Positions 29,377 through 37,239 of a stretch of DNA of 64,000 bases are shown here, in pieces. Position 1 is the stretch's first letter. The number at the start of each line of letters is the position of its first letter. This DNA comes from Kushneria indalinina DSM 14324 (GTDB lineage: Bacteria > Pseudomonadota > Gammaproteobacteria > Pseudomonadales > Halomonadaceae). The stretch is from contig NZ_QRDJ01000010.1 of the NCBI RefSeq assembly GCF_003385845.1, positions 20,190 to 84,189 of the forward strand. Reading direction: 5' to 3'. The position numbers and the translations under genes were made by a program. A model generated the notes under the pieces. The model worked only from the letters and a program-made list of their open reading frames with translations, did no database searches and was not told the origin of the DNA.

Positions 29377-29757
29377 CTATCGCCAGGCCTTTCGCCGCTG
29401 CCACCATCGGCGGGCCAGCCACACATAGGGCGGCAGGTTGATCAAAAGCGCCCCCAGGCCCAGCCACAGCTGGATTGTTGGCGTCAGGCCGGCCGGGTAG
29501 ATCACCCCCAATAGATAGTGCTCGATGAAGCCGCCTTCAAACCCCGCCTGGCCGGCGTACCGACGCAGCAGGTTCTCCAGCGGGGTCAGCGGACAGCGCC
29601 AGCCGTTGAGCTCCAGCGCCACGGCCCAGGCCAGCGCCGGTAGATGCAGCCAGGCAAGTTTCGGGCGCCACAGCACCATCAGCGACCCGAGTATCACCCA
29701 GAGGATAAAGGCCAGATGCAGGATCAACACCCCATCGGCCGCCAGTCGATACGCCAT
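29377..29757 (-). CDS. DUF2784 family small membrane protein
   Basis: This 126-residue protein has about four transmembrane helices: LILHLAFILWVILGSLMVLW, ALAWAVALELNGW, IEHYLLGVIYPAGL and IQLWLGLGALLINLPPYVWLA. A conserved GWRCPLTPLENLLR loop follows the second. That loop and the four-helix plan are the signature of DUF2784, a family without an assigned function. The C-terminus is basic (WQRRKAWR). It converges on trkA with only 16 bases between, and no terminator was seen. Confidence 0.85.
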   Translation of the reverse strand: MAYRLAADGVLILHLAFILWVILGSLMVLWRPKLAWLHLPALAWAVALELNGWRCPLTPLENLLRRYAGQAGFEGGFIEHYLLGVIYPAGLTPTIQLWLGLGALLINLPPYVWLARRWWQRRKAWR

Positions 29758-29920
29758 GGCCCGGCTCCCGTCGTGAAATCGTCATCCATTTGGCAGGGCC
29801 TGACGGCCCCGGCCATTCAGTGTCGCTTTTTGTTCCTTGCATGCGCTTCGGCGATAATGCAGCCTCCCGCATCGGCACCGCCAGGTGTCGCCCCTTATTG
29901 ATGCCAGCCTGTGAGCCACC

Positions 29921-31135
29921 ATGCCCAACCAAGGACAGGGTCCGCGCGACACCCTCGATCTCGGTGATCATCACCTGACCCTCGTGGGCACCGCCCACGT
30001 CTCCCGTGACAGTGCCGACGAGGTACGCGAGCTGATTCAATCCGGCGAGTTCGACGCTGTGGCCATCGAGCTGTGCGCGTCGCGTCATCAGAGCCTGGTC
30101 GACCCCGATGCCATCGCCCGACTTGATCTCTTTCAGGTGCTGCGCCAGGGCAAGGCCGGCATGGTCGCGGCCAGCCTCGCCCTGAGTGCCTTCCAGCAGC
30201 GCGTGGCCGAACAGTCCGGAATCGAACCGGGGGCCGACATGAAGGCCGCCGTCGAGGAAGCACAACACGCTGATCTGCCGCTTTATCTGATCGACCGAGA
30301 GATCGGCGTGACCCTCAAGCGCGTCTATCGCAATGTGCCGTGGTATCGGCGCATGACGCTTATTTCAGGCATTGTCGGCAGTGTGCTGTCACGGCAGAAG
30401 GTCTCCAGCGAGGAGATCGAACGGCTCAAGGAAGGTGACGTGCTGGAGTCCACCTTCACCGAATTCGCGCAGCAGTCCAGACACCTTTATACGCCGCTGA
30501 TCGAGGAGCGCGACCGGTACATGGCGCTGAAGCTCCTCGAGACGCTCCCCGACGGCGACACCCGACGCGTGCTGGTGGTGATCGGTGCCGGCCATCTCAA
30601 GGGCATGAGCACGCACCTGCGCCAGCTGAACACCGAGACACCGACGCCGAGTGCCGTCACTGACGAGCGTCAGACCCTGGATACCCTCGCGCCCTCGGGC
30701 CGGCTTTTGAAGCTGCTGCCGTGGCTGGTCGTGGCGCTGGTGGTGGCAGGCTTTGCCATGGGCTTCAGCCGCGACACGGGGCTTGGCTGGTCGCTGGTCG
30801 GCGAATGGGTACTGATCAACTCGACGCTTTCCGCGCTGGGGGCACTGATTGCGCTGGGCCATCCCCTGACCATTCTGGCAGCGTTTGTGGCCGCGCCGCT
30901 GACCTCGCTCAATCCGACCATCGGCGTGGGTTTTGTCACGGCTGGTGTCGAGCTCTACATGCGAAAGCCCACGGTGGGCGATTTCTCCACCCTGCGCCAC
31001 GACGTGAGCCACTGGCGCGGCTGGTGGCGCAATCGAGTGGCCCGCACGCTGCTCGTCTTTCTGCTGTCCACGGCAGGCTCTGCCGCGGCTACCTGGATTG
31101 CCGGGCTGCGCATTGCCGGCCAGCTCTTTGGCTGA
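29921..31135 (+). CDS. TraB/GumN-PrgY family membrane protein
   Basis: The family is named after the enterococcal pheromone-shutdown protein TraB/PrgY and is wide-spread in bacteria and archaea with unclear function. The 404-residue protein starts with the TIKI-like N-terminal domain: LTLVGTAHVSRDSADEV, VAIELCASRHQSL, LIDREIGVTLKR and VVIGAGHLKGM. A C-terminal membrane domain from about residue 268 has four or five helices, one carrying SLNPTIGVGFVTAGVELYMRKP. Conserved acidic and His residues (GTAHVS, E of AIEL) resemble the metal site of TIKI proteases, so hydrolase activity is possible but unproven. Confidence 0.85.
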   Translation: MPNQGQGPRDTLDLGDHHLTLVGTAHVSRDSADEVRELIQSGEFDAVAIELCASRHQSLVDPDAIARLDLFQVLRQGKAGMVAASLALSAFQQRVAEQSGIEPGADMKAAVEEAQHADLPLYLIDREIGVTLKRVYRNVPWYRRMTLISGIVGSVLSRQKVSSEEIERLKEGDVLESTFTEFAQQSRHLYTPLIEERDRYMALKLLETLPDGDTRRVLVVIGAGHLKGMSTHLRQLNTETPTPSAVTDERQTLDTLAPSGRLLKLLPWLVVALVVAGFAMGFSRDTGLGWSLVGEWVLINSTLSALGALIALGHPLTILAAFVAAPLTSLNPTIGVGFVTAGVELYMRKPTVGDFSTLRHDVSHWRGWWRNRVARTLLVFLLSTAGSAAATWIAGLRIAGQLFG

Positions 31136-31150
31136 TTCAGGACGACATGA

Positions 31151-31182
31151 TAAAAAAAGCGCCGTGACGGTGTCACGGCGCT
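31151..31182 (-). terminator. Minus-strand terminator of the BASS-tapT-ABM operon
   Basis: An 11-base-pair stem (AGCGCCGTGAC with GTCACGGCGCT) has a GGT loop. Read on the minus strand the stem is followed by seven T residues. On the plus strand no T-run follows, so it serves the minus-strand operon. Confidence 0.85.
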
Positions 31183-31209
31183 CGACGGCCTGATCAAACG
31201 TTTCAGATC

Positions 31210-31497
31210 TCAGGTCAGCACATCGTACTCGCGCACTTCCATCTGCTCGATGGCGTTTTCAAGCGTCTGCGCCATGTGCTTGTAGTGCTCGGTGGCAATA
31301 TGGGCATCAAGCGCGGCGCGATCACGCCACTGTTCGACCATGATAAAGCGCGACGGCTGCTGGCTGTCGCGCGTCAGGGTATAGAGCAGGCAGCCGTCGT
31401 CGGCTCTGGACGGCTCGACAATTTTGGTCAGCTCGGTCTCGACGAGGGCTTCCTCACCCGATTTGGCATCAATGGTGGCCAGAATTCCCAGTGTCAT
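31210..31497 (-). CDS. Antibiotic biosynthesis monooxygenase (ABM) domain protein
   Basis: The 95-residue protein has the ABM/YgiN-like ferredoxin fold: LGILATIDAKSGEEALVETEL, CLLYTLTRDSQQPSRFIMVEQWRDRAALDAH and HYKHMAQTLE. Proteins of this group are small dimeric quinol oxygenases or stress-related enzymes of mostly unknown substrate. The ATG at 31497 has AGGAGAGG seven bases upstream, whereas the longer reading frame to 31659 is a non-coding extension into tapT. It lies just after tapT and probably shares its transcript. Confidence 0.85.
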   Translation of the reverse strand: MTLGILATIDAKSGEEALVETELTKIVEPSRADDGCLLYTLTRDSQQPSRFIMVEQWRDRAALDAHIATEHYKHMAQTLENAIEQMEVREYDVLT

Positions 31498-31540
31498 ATC
31501 GCCTCTCCTGTCATGAACATGCGCTCCAAGGATAGTCGGC

Positions 31541-32254
31541 TCAGCTCGCGTGTGCGCGCCGCTTTTCCAGCAGCCGCTGTGCAGCACCGGACTCATGAGG
31601 GGTACCCGCATCACGCCGGGCCGCGGCGTACTGCTCGTTGAACACCGTAAAGTAGTCATCCAGCACCTGCGCGCCCTCCTCGTCGCCGGCCTGATGCAGC
31701 AGTTCAGCGGCCACCTCGGCCGTGCACAGATGCTCGGGGCTGGCCGCCTTTCTTAACCGGTAGCGGGTCAGGCGCTCGGTGCGCAGGGCCACGATCGGCA
31801 GCTCGGCGAGATAGTCGCTGCGTCGAAACATGCGACGCGCCTGACGCCAAGTACCATCGAGCAGAATAAAGACCGGAATGCGCGAGGTGTCGCAGGCTCG
31901 CGTCACGTCGACCACCCGGTGGCGGTAGTCCTCCTGATCATCGGGAAAGACCAGACAGGGGGCAAAGCGCGGGTCCGCCAGCGCTGCCAGAAGCGTCGGG
32001 TCCGGCTCGGTGCGCGACCATTCGAACACCCGGGTATCCATGATGCAGTCACCGATCAACCGACCGGTGTTGGTCGGCTTGTAGTGCTCGATACGATGGG
32101 TGATCAGCCAGAACTGCGCCCGCGTTGCCACCTGCAGACGATAGGCACAGATGCAGTGCAGCCCCGGCATGCGGCACTGCTCGCAGCGTTTGACCAAGCT
32201 GCCGCGCGCATTGAACGGTTTGCGCGGCGCCTGCGGGTCATGGCCCTGACTCAT
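31541..32254 (-). CDS. tapT: TapT, tRNA-uridine aminocarboxypropyltransferase (DTW domain)
   Basis: TapT (YfiP) puts a 3-amino-3-carboxypropyl group on uridine 47 of tRNA using SAM. The 237-residue protein carries cysteine motifs at the N-terminus (CEQCRMPGLHCIC), the FWLITHRIEHYKPTNTGRL stretch and the DTW-type motif LLDGTWRQARRM. The family name motif reads DGTW here. The ATG at 32254 overlaps the stop of the transporter gene upstream (ATGA). It is one of several tRNA-modification genes in the window. Assignment is by family motifs. Confidence 0.86.
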   Translation of the reverse strand: MSQGHDPQAPRKPFNARGSLVKRCEQCRMPGLHCICAYRLQVATRAQFWLITHRIEHYKPTNTGRLIGDCIMDTRVFEWSRTEPDPTLLAALADPRFAPCLVFPDDQEDYRHRVVDVTRACDTSRIPVFILLDGTWRQARRMFRRSDYLAELPIVALRTERLTRYRLRKAASPEHLCTAEVAAELLHQAGDEEGAQVLDDYFTVFNEQYAAARRDAGTPHESGAAQRLLEKRRAHAS

Positions 32255-33189
32255 GAGGCGTTCTGCGCCTCATCCGTGGCAGCCGTTGGACGTCTTTTCC
32301 AGTAGCCGGCCAGAATCGAGCCGGAGATGTTGTGCCATACCGAAAAGAGCGCCCCGGGCAGCGCCGCGGCGGCCGGGAAGAAGTTGGTCGCCAGCGACAC
32401 GGCAAGCCCCGAGTTCTGCATGCCGACCTCGATGGCCACGGCCCGACAGTCGCGCGCGTTCAACCCCGCCAGACGCGACAGCCAGAACCCGCCGATCAGC
32501 CCACAGGCGTTATGCAACACAACGGCCAGTGCAATCACCGGACCCAGGCTTGCCAGGCGCCCGGCGTTAAGCGCCACCACGATGGCGATGATCATCACGA
32601 TGGCCGCCATGGCCACGGTCGCCAGCGCCGGCTCGATACGCCGGATCGTGCCGGCCAAGAAATGGTTGACCAGACTGCCCAGCGCGATCGGCGCGATCAC
32701 AAGCTTTGCGATGCTCCAGAGCATGCCGCCCACCGGGACATCAATGCTGGCGCCCATCCAGATCCAGACCAGCAGCGGCGTCATGACAATCGACAACAGT
32801 GTGGAGATCAGCGTCATGCTGATTGAAAGTGCCACGTTGCCCCCGGCAAGCCAGGTCATGACGTTGGAGGCCGTGCCGCCCGAGGTGGCGCCAACCAGCA
32901 TCATGCCCACGGCAAGCTCCGGCGAAAGCCCCAGTAGACGCGAGATGCCAAAGGCGGCTGCCGGCATCAGAAGGTATTGCAGGGCAATCCCGATCATCAC
33001 GGCGCGCGGGGCGCGTGCCACGCGGGCGAAGTCATGGCGCGACAGCGTCAGCCCCATGGTGAACATGATCAGCGCCAGTAGCGGCGGCACCCAGTCCTTC
33101 AACGAGACCAGGGAATCGGGGAACAGGGCGGCCAGCAGGGCCGCGCCCAGCGCCCACAGCGGGAAGAATCGATTGATCTGCTCAAACAT
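32251..33189 (-). CDS. Bile acid:sodium symporter (BASS) family transporter
   Basis: The 312-residue protein is a membrane transporter with about nine or ten helices and the BASS features VGATSGGTASNVMTWLAGGN near residue 100 and AIEVGMQNSGLAVSLA near 260. Family members move organic anions such as bile acids or pyruvate with sodium. The substrate cannot be told from sequence. Sodium coupling would suit a salt-adapted cell. No clear ribosome site is seen before the ATG. It is first in the operon with tapT and the ABM gene. Confidence 0.88.
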   Translation of the reverse strand: MFEQINRFFPLWALGAALLAALFPDSLVSLKDWVPPLLALIMFTMGLTLSRHDFARVARAPRAVMIGIALQYLLMPAAAFGISRLLGLSPELAVGMMLVGATSGGTASNVMTWLAGGNVALSISMTLISTLLSIVMTPLLVWIWMGASIDVPVGGMLWSIAKLVIAPIALGSLVNHFLAGTIRRIEPALATVAMAAIVMIIAIVVALNAGRLASLGPVIALAVVLHNACGLIGGFWLSRLAGLNARDCRAVAIEVGMQNSGLAVSLATNFFPAAAALPGALFSVWHNISGSILAGYWKRRPTAATDEAQNAS

Positions 33190-33284
33190 GGAAGTATCTA
33201 TTTAATGGCGATGACAGGATGCGCCTGCCCGGTGACGGGAGGCGCTCGGAATAAACCGGCGTGTCATGAAACTCGATCAGAGCC

Positions 33285-34013
33285 TCAAGAACCCAGCAGC
33301 GTGTCCGGGTCAGGCTTGAGCAGACGGCCATGTTGTGACCAGAAATCGCGCAGGCGGGAGACCCCTTCGGTGGCACTGGTGGCCAGCGGCACCACGCCTC
33401 GTACGGCCAGCTCGCGCGCGCCGGGATCAACCAGTACGCGCGGGGCCTCGATCGGCGCCTCATCCATCAGCATCGAGGCCGGGGTGACCGCCAGCGATGT
33501 GCCCACGATCAGCAACAGATCGGCCTCTGCCACAATATCGCAGGCGGTGGCATACAGCGGGACATTTTCCCCAAACCAGACCACGTGCGGGCGCAGCTGG
33601 GCACCGTCATCACAGCAGTCGCCCATCTCGATGGTCTCGCCCTCACCGAGGCGATAAACCAGTCTGGGGTTGCGGCTGGAGCGCGCCTTTAAAAGCTCGC
33701 CGTGCAGATGCAGCACATCGCGGGAGCCGGCACGCTCGTGGAGATTGTCGATGTTCTGGGTAATGATGCTGACCCGGAAGTGCTTCTCGAGCTCGGCCAG
33801 CGCCAGATGAGCCTCATTGGGCCGGGCCGCGCGCACCTGGGCGCGGCGCTCGTTGTAAAAGCGCAGCACGGTGTGCGGATCACGCGCCCAGCCCTCCGGG
33901 GTGGCCACATCCTCGACGTGATGGTTTTCCCAGAGGCCGTCGCCATCGCGAAAGGTCTTGATACCACTTTCAGCGCTGATGCCGGCACCGGTGAGAACAA
34001 CCAGGTGAGCCAT
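33285..34013 (-). CDS. cobB: Sirtuin, NAD-dependent protein deacylase, lacking the zinc cysteines
   Basis: Sirtuins remove acyl groups from lysines using NAD. The 242-residue protein has GAGISAESGIKTFRDGDGLW, the NAD site TQNIDNLHERAG, catalytic His104 (HLHGEL), and GTSLAVTPA. Tyr53 and Arg56 (FYNERR) match the pair used by CobB/SIRT5 to bind succinyl- or malonyl-lysine. The zinc-ribbon cysteines are missing: the first pair position reads ARSSRNP and the second region has only adjacent Cys133-Cys134. Such zinc-free sirtuins occur in several bacteria. The ATG at 34013 has GAGGGG seven bases upstream; the longer frame is not supported. Confidence 0.88.
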   Translation of the reverse strand: MAHLVVLTGAGISAESGIKTFRDGDGLWENHHVEDVATPEGWARDPHTVLRFYNERRAQVRAARPNEAHLALAELEKHFRVSIITQNIDNLHERAGSRDVLHLHGELLKARSSRNPRLVYRLGEGETIEMGDCCDDGAQLRPHVVWFGENVPLYATACDIVAEADLLLIVGTSLAVTPASMLMDEAPIEAPRVLVDPGARELAVRGVVPLATSATEGVSRLRDFWSQHGRLLKPDPDTLLGS

Positions 34014-34047
34014 GTGTTTCCCCTCATGAAGATATGCTCCGGGCGAC

Positions 34048-34084
34048 GCCATCGACCCGACCGCAGGCGGGTGCTGCCGATGGC
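34048..34084. other. Imperfect hairpin in the cobB-truC gap
   Basis: GCCATCG (34048-34054) pairs with CGATGGC (34078-34084), and inside it ACCCG (34055-34059) pairs with CGGGT (34068-34072). It lies in the divergent region. No T-run follows on either strand, and its role is unknown. Confidence 0.35.
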
Positions 34085-34165
34085 GCAGGGATTTTAACAG
34101 AGTCCTTTCATCACGCCATCCTGGCCCTGTACATCGGGACATGCAATTGCCGACAATAGCGCCTG

Positions 34166-34966
34166 ATGCCCGACCACGACGTTGCCATGACCACGCCCAT
34201 CCCCGTTATTTACCAGGACGATCACCTGGTGGTCGTCCACAAGCCCTCCGGCGCCCTGGTCCACCGCAGCGCGCTGGACCGGCACGCGCCGGTGGTCATG
34301 CTGCAGGCCCTGCGCAACCAGCTGGGCCAGCACGTCTACCCGGTTCACCGGCTGGACCGCCCCACCTCGGGCGCCCTGCTCTTTGCCCTGACCCCGGAGA
34401 TGGCGACCGCCCTGGGCCATCAGTTTCAGGCCCAGCAGGTACAAAAGCGCTATCTTGCCGTCGTGCGGGGCATCGGCCCCGAAGCGGCCACCTATGACTG
34501 GGCGCTGCGCGAGGAGGACGGCAAGCGCCCCAAGGCCGAAATGCCGGCCATGGACGCGCTGACCCATGTCAGGCGTCTGGACAGCGTGGAGCTGCCGGTG
34601 GCCATTGATCGTTACCCGACCAGCCGCTACTCCCTGATGTCGGTAACCCCCACCACCGGGCGGCGCCATCAGATCCGCCGTCATTTAAGTCGCGGCGGCT
34701 ACCCCATCATTGGCGATGCCCGACATGGCAAGGGCATTCACAACCGCTTCTTTCGCGACAACTTCGACGCCGGCCGCCTGCTGCTGGCCGCCGTCATGCT
34801 CGAGTTTTACCATCCCGCCCGCGAGCAGCGCCTTGAGATAGGGGCCGCCGTGGAAGCGGACATGGCTGCGCTGATGCTCCGATTCGGCTGGGGCGGACAC
34901 TGTCCGGTCAACCGGGTGCAGTGGCATGACACCGAACCATCTGACAGGAGAGAACCCGCATCATGA
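34166..34966 (+). CDS. truC: TruC, tRNA pseudouridine(65) synthase
   Basis: TruC makes pseudouridine 65 in tRNA. The 266-residue protein belongs to the RluA family, with the catalytic Asp64 in HRLDRPTSGALLFAL. It matches TruC rather than RluA elsewhere: KPSGALVHRSALDRH near the start, RYPTSRYSLMSVTPTTGRRHQIRRHL near residue 155, and RFGWGG near the end. Two start codons are possible (34166 and 34187) and neither has a strong ribosome site. Its stop overlaps the tcdA start by four bases, marking an operon. Confidence 0.93.
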   Translation: MPDHDVAMTTPIPVIYQDDHLVVVHKPSGALVHRSALDRHAPVVMLQALRNQLGQHVYPVHRLDRPTSGALLFALTPEMATALGHQFQAQQVQKRYLAVVRGIGPEAATYDWALREEDGKRPKAEMPAMDALTHVRRLDSVELPVAIDRYPTSRYSLMSVTPTTGRRHQIRRHLSRGGYPIIGDARHGKGIHNRFFRDNFDAGRLLLAAVMLEFYHPAREQRLEIGAAVEADMAALMLRFGWGGHCPVNRVQWHDTEPSDRREPAS

Positions 34967-35841
34967 GCGATTCAGCCAGCGCCGAGCGCCTGGATGCCGC
35001 CCGGCACGAGGCAGATTTCGCCGCCCGCTTTGACGGCATGCGCCGTCTTTATGGCCATACGGGCATCGAGCGCCTGCGCCGTGCCCACGTGGTGGTCATC
35101 GGAATCGGCGGCGTGGGCAGCTGGAGCGTCGAGGCGCTGGCGCGCTCGGGGTTTGAGCGCATCAGCCTGATCGACCTTGACGATGTCTGCACGACCAACG
35201 TCAACCGCCAGCTCCACGCCCTTGATGGCACCATCGGCCGCCCGAAGGTCGAGGTCATGGCCGAGCGCTGCCGACTGATCAACCCATGGGTACAGGTCGA
35301 GCCCATTTCGGGCTTTATCACCCCGGACAACATTGAGCGCATGCTGCCCCACGATACCGATCACGTGATCGATGCCATCGACCACGTGGGCGCCAAGTGT
35401 GCCCTGATCCATTACTGCAAACGCCATAAAATCGGGTTGACCGTGACCGGCGCCGCCGGTGGCCTGACCGACCCGACACGGATCATGACCGCCGATCTCA
35501 CCCGCACCGAACATGATCCGCTGCTCTCGAAGGTGCGCAGCCGGCTGCGACGCGACTACGGCTTCAGCCGCAATCCCAAACGCCGGTTTTCAATCACCTG
35601 CGTCTACTCGCCCGAGCAGCGGCGCTACCCGGACGGCGCCGGCGAGGTGTGCAATACGAAACCGGGCGATGGCGAGACCCTGAAGCTGGGCTGCAGCGCC
35701 GGTTATGGCTCTGCCACCTTCGTCACCGGCGCCTTCGGCTTTGCCGCCGTGGGCCACGTCATCGAGCGTGTGATTCGAACCGGCATCGACACCGACAGCA
35801 TCGACGACGATGCCGAACCTGCCACTCAGGAGCCTGCATGA
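34963..35841 (+). CDS. tcdA: TcdA, tRNA threonylcarbamoyladenosine dehydratase
   Basis: TcdA (CsdL) uses ATP to cyclise t6A in tRNA to the hydantoin form ct6A. The 292-residue E1-like protein has the nucleotide-binding loop GIGGVGSWSVEALARSG and the DLDDVCTTNVNRQ motif after it. DAIDHVGAKCALI and a C-terminal region with CVYSPEQ and GSATFVTGAFGF follow. TsaC in the same window makes the upstream modification. It overlaps truC at its start and the DUF1653 gene at its end, each by four bases, so the three are translated together. Confidence 0.94.
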   Translation: MSDSASAERLDAARHEADFAARFDGMRRLYGHTGIERLRRAHVVVIGIGGVGSWSVEALARSGFERISLIDLDDVCTTNVNRQLHALDGTIGRPKVEVMAERCRLINPWVQVEPISGFITPDNIERMLPHDTDHVIDAIDHVGAKCALIHYCKRHKIGLTVTGAAGGLTDPTRIMTADLTRTEHDPLLSKVRSRLRRDYGFSRNPKRRFSITCVYSPEQRRYPDGAGEVCNTKPGDGETLKLGCSAGYGSATFVTGAFGFAAVGHVIERVIRTGIDTDSIDDDAEPATQEPA

Positions 35842-36071
35842 AACGAGAAAACGAACACGCCGTGACGCCCGGCGTCTATCGACACTACAAGGGCAGTGAC
35901 TACGAGGTGCTGGGCGTGGCGCATCACAGCGAGACCGAAGAGCCCCTGGTGGTCTATCGGGCGCTTTACGGCGAGTTCGGCCTCTGGGTCCGGCCGCTGG
36001 CCATGTTTCGCGAAAATGTCGAGATTGACGGGGAACCGGTAGCCCGCTTTTCGCTGATCCGACGCTTCTAG
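35838..36071 (+). CDS. DUF1653 family small protein
   Basis: The 77-residue protein has the DUF1653 pattern: VTPGVYRHYKGSDYEVLGVAHHSETEEPLVVYRALYG, then LWVRPLAMFRENVEI. The family has no established function. It is probably cytoplasmic, since no signal or membrane segment is seen. The ATG overlaps the tcdA stop (ATGA), a tight coupling to two tRNA-modification genes that hints at a shared process without proving it. The ribosome site AGGAG lies inside tcdA. Confidence 0.88.
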   Translation: MKRENEHAVTPGVYRHYKGSDYEVLGVAHHSETEEPLVVYRALYGEFGLWVRPLAMFRENVEIDGEPVARFSLIRRF

Positions 36072-36115
36072 CGAGCGTCCGGCAGGATATCCATTCTGCC
36101 GAAGCCGGAAACGAC

Positions 36116-36143
36116 AGCGGGCCGCCCCATGGGGCGGCCCGCT
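36116..36143. terminator. Long hairpin between DUF1653 and bfr
   Basis: A perfect 13-base-pair stem (AGCGGGCCGCCCC with GGGGCGGCCCGCT) has a two-base centre and lies between convergent genes. Neither strand has a T-run, so intrinsic termination is uncertain despite the very stable stem. Confidence 0.5.
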
Positions 36144-36168
36144 GACACTGGCGTATGAGGTGACCGAA

Positions 36169-36672
36169 TCAGGTCGCGGTCTCGCCCTCTTCGCGCTCGT
36201 TGGCCGGGCGCATCTGACGCTGCTTGTAGTTTTCCAGCCCGACCTGCTCGAGCAGGTGCAGTTCGGTTTCGATGATATCGATGTGCTCTTCTTCCTCGGC
36301 CAGGATCTTCTTGAGCATCTCGCTGCTGGGGTAGTCGGCCACGGATTCGCAGTGGCGGATGGCCTTGATCAGATCATCACGGCCTTCATGCTCGATGCGC
36401 AGATCGCACTCCAGCATTTCCTGAACGTGCTCGCCGATATGCAGCTTGCCCAGATCCTGCAGATTGGGCAGACCGTCGAGGAACAGAATGCGCTCGATCA
36501 GAATATCGGCATGCTGCATCTCTTCGATGGATTCCTTGTATTCCCAGTCGCCCAGGCCATGCAGGCCCCAGTTGCGATACATGCGTGCATGCAGGAAATA
36601 CTGATTGATGGCAACGAGTTCATTGCCAAGGATTTTGTTGAGGTGCTCGATAACCTGAGGATCGCCTTTCAT
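36169..36672 (-). CDS. bfr: Bacterioferritin
   Basis: Bfr is a 24-subunit haem-containing iron store. The 167-residue protein has the ferroxidase residues Glu18, Glu51 and His54, the haem ligand Met52, and the second-site set in EEEEHID. It starts [13 protein letters not shown] as in orthologues. The ATG at 36672 was chosen because GGAG is nine bases upstream. The C-terminus is longer than in E. coli by a few acidic residues. It lies downstream of bfd on the same strand with a hairpin between, so it can be expressed separately. Confidence 0.96.
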   Translation of the reverse strand: MKGDPQVIEHLNKILGNELVAINQYFLHARMYRNWGLHGLGDWEYKESIEEMQHADILIERILFLDGLPNLQDLGKLHIGEHVQEMLECDLRIEHEGRDDLIKAIRHCESVADYPSSEMLKKILAEEEEHIDIIETELHLLEQVGLENYKQRQMRPANEREEGETAT

Positions 36673-36772
36673 GTTCTTCTCCGCCATCAGTGGTCATGGC
36701 GGTCGCCGAAACCTGCGTCCGCCTGTGGAGGCAGTATCCATCAAACGCACGGGGATTTCGACCGGGAAAACA

Positions 36773-36795
36773 CAAAAAAAGGCTCGATGCGAGCC
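36773..36795 (-). terminator. Terminator after bfd
   Basis: A short perfect stem (GGCTCG with CGAGCC, ATG loop) is followed on the minus strand by eight T residues. It ends the bfd transcript before bfr. Confidence 0.75.
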
Positions 36796-36859
36796 ATTAT
36801 CACAAGATAATTCAAACAGTTAACAATCAGGATTGCTGCCCCCTGCCGGGGCGGGCCTG

Positions 36860-37087
36860 TCACCGCACGGCGTAGGCCAGCTCCTCATAGTGTCGGGCCG
36901 GGATATGCTGCGCCATGTGGCGACTCAAAAGGGCTTCATCAACGATCTCCTGGGCAAGACAGGTGCACTTGCCGCACTGGGTGGAACACCGGGTCATCCG
37001 GGAAACGTCCTCCCAGCTCGAAGCGCCCAGCGCTACCGCCTGCTTTAACTGCCCGTCCGTGACCTTCTTGCACATGCATACAAACAT
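36860..37087 (-). CDS. bfd: Bfd, bacterioferritin-associated ferredoxin
   Basis: Bfd is a small [2Fe-2S] protein that docks on bacterioferritin and reduces the stored iron so it can leave. The 75-residue protein has its four cluster cysteines at 4, 6, 38 and 41 (FVCMC and TQCGKC), exactly the family positions. A further cysteine (CTC) follows. The ATG at 37087 has GGAGGG four to five bases upstream; the longer upstream frame is not supported. A Fur-box-like sequence lies just upstream, consistent with induction when iron is scarce. Confidence 0.95.
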   Translation of the reverse strand: MFVCMCKKVTDGQLKQAVALGASSWEDVSRMTRCSTQCGKCTCLAQEIVDEALLSRHMAQHIPARHYEELAYAVR

Positions 37088-37108
37088 GGAGCCCTCCACC
37101 ACAAAGAG

Positions 37109-37132
37109 AATACAAATGATTCTCATAAGAGA
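37109..37132 (-). promoter_or_regulatory. Fur-box-like sequence upstream of bfd
   Basis: The region reading ATACAAATGATTCTCATAAG resembles the 19-base Fur operator: AAATGATTCTCAT is close to the AATGATAATCAT core. It lies 22-45 bases upstream of the bfd start. A separate perfect GCGAA...TTCGC repeat is at 37150-37168. The identity as a Fur site is inferred by eye. Confidence 0.45.
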
Positions 37133-37194
37133 TTGCATCCGTGCAATATGCGAAACATTTTCATTCGCGTCAATCGCAAAAGTGATGGGGACAT

Positions 37195-37219
37195 AAAAAA
37201 GAGCGACCGAAGTCGCTCT
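37195..37219 (-). terminator. Terminator of the aldehyde dehydrogenase gene
   Basis: A seven-base-pair stem (GAGCGAC with GTCGCTC) has a CGAA loop and on the minus strand is followed by six T residues. Confidence 0.8.
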
Positions 37220-37239
37220 CTGATACCCGGAGATCGTAT

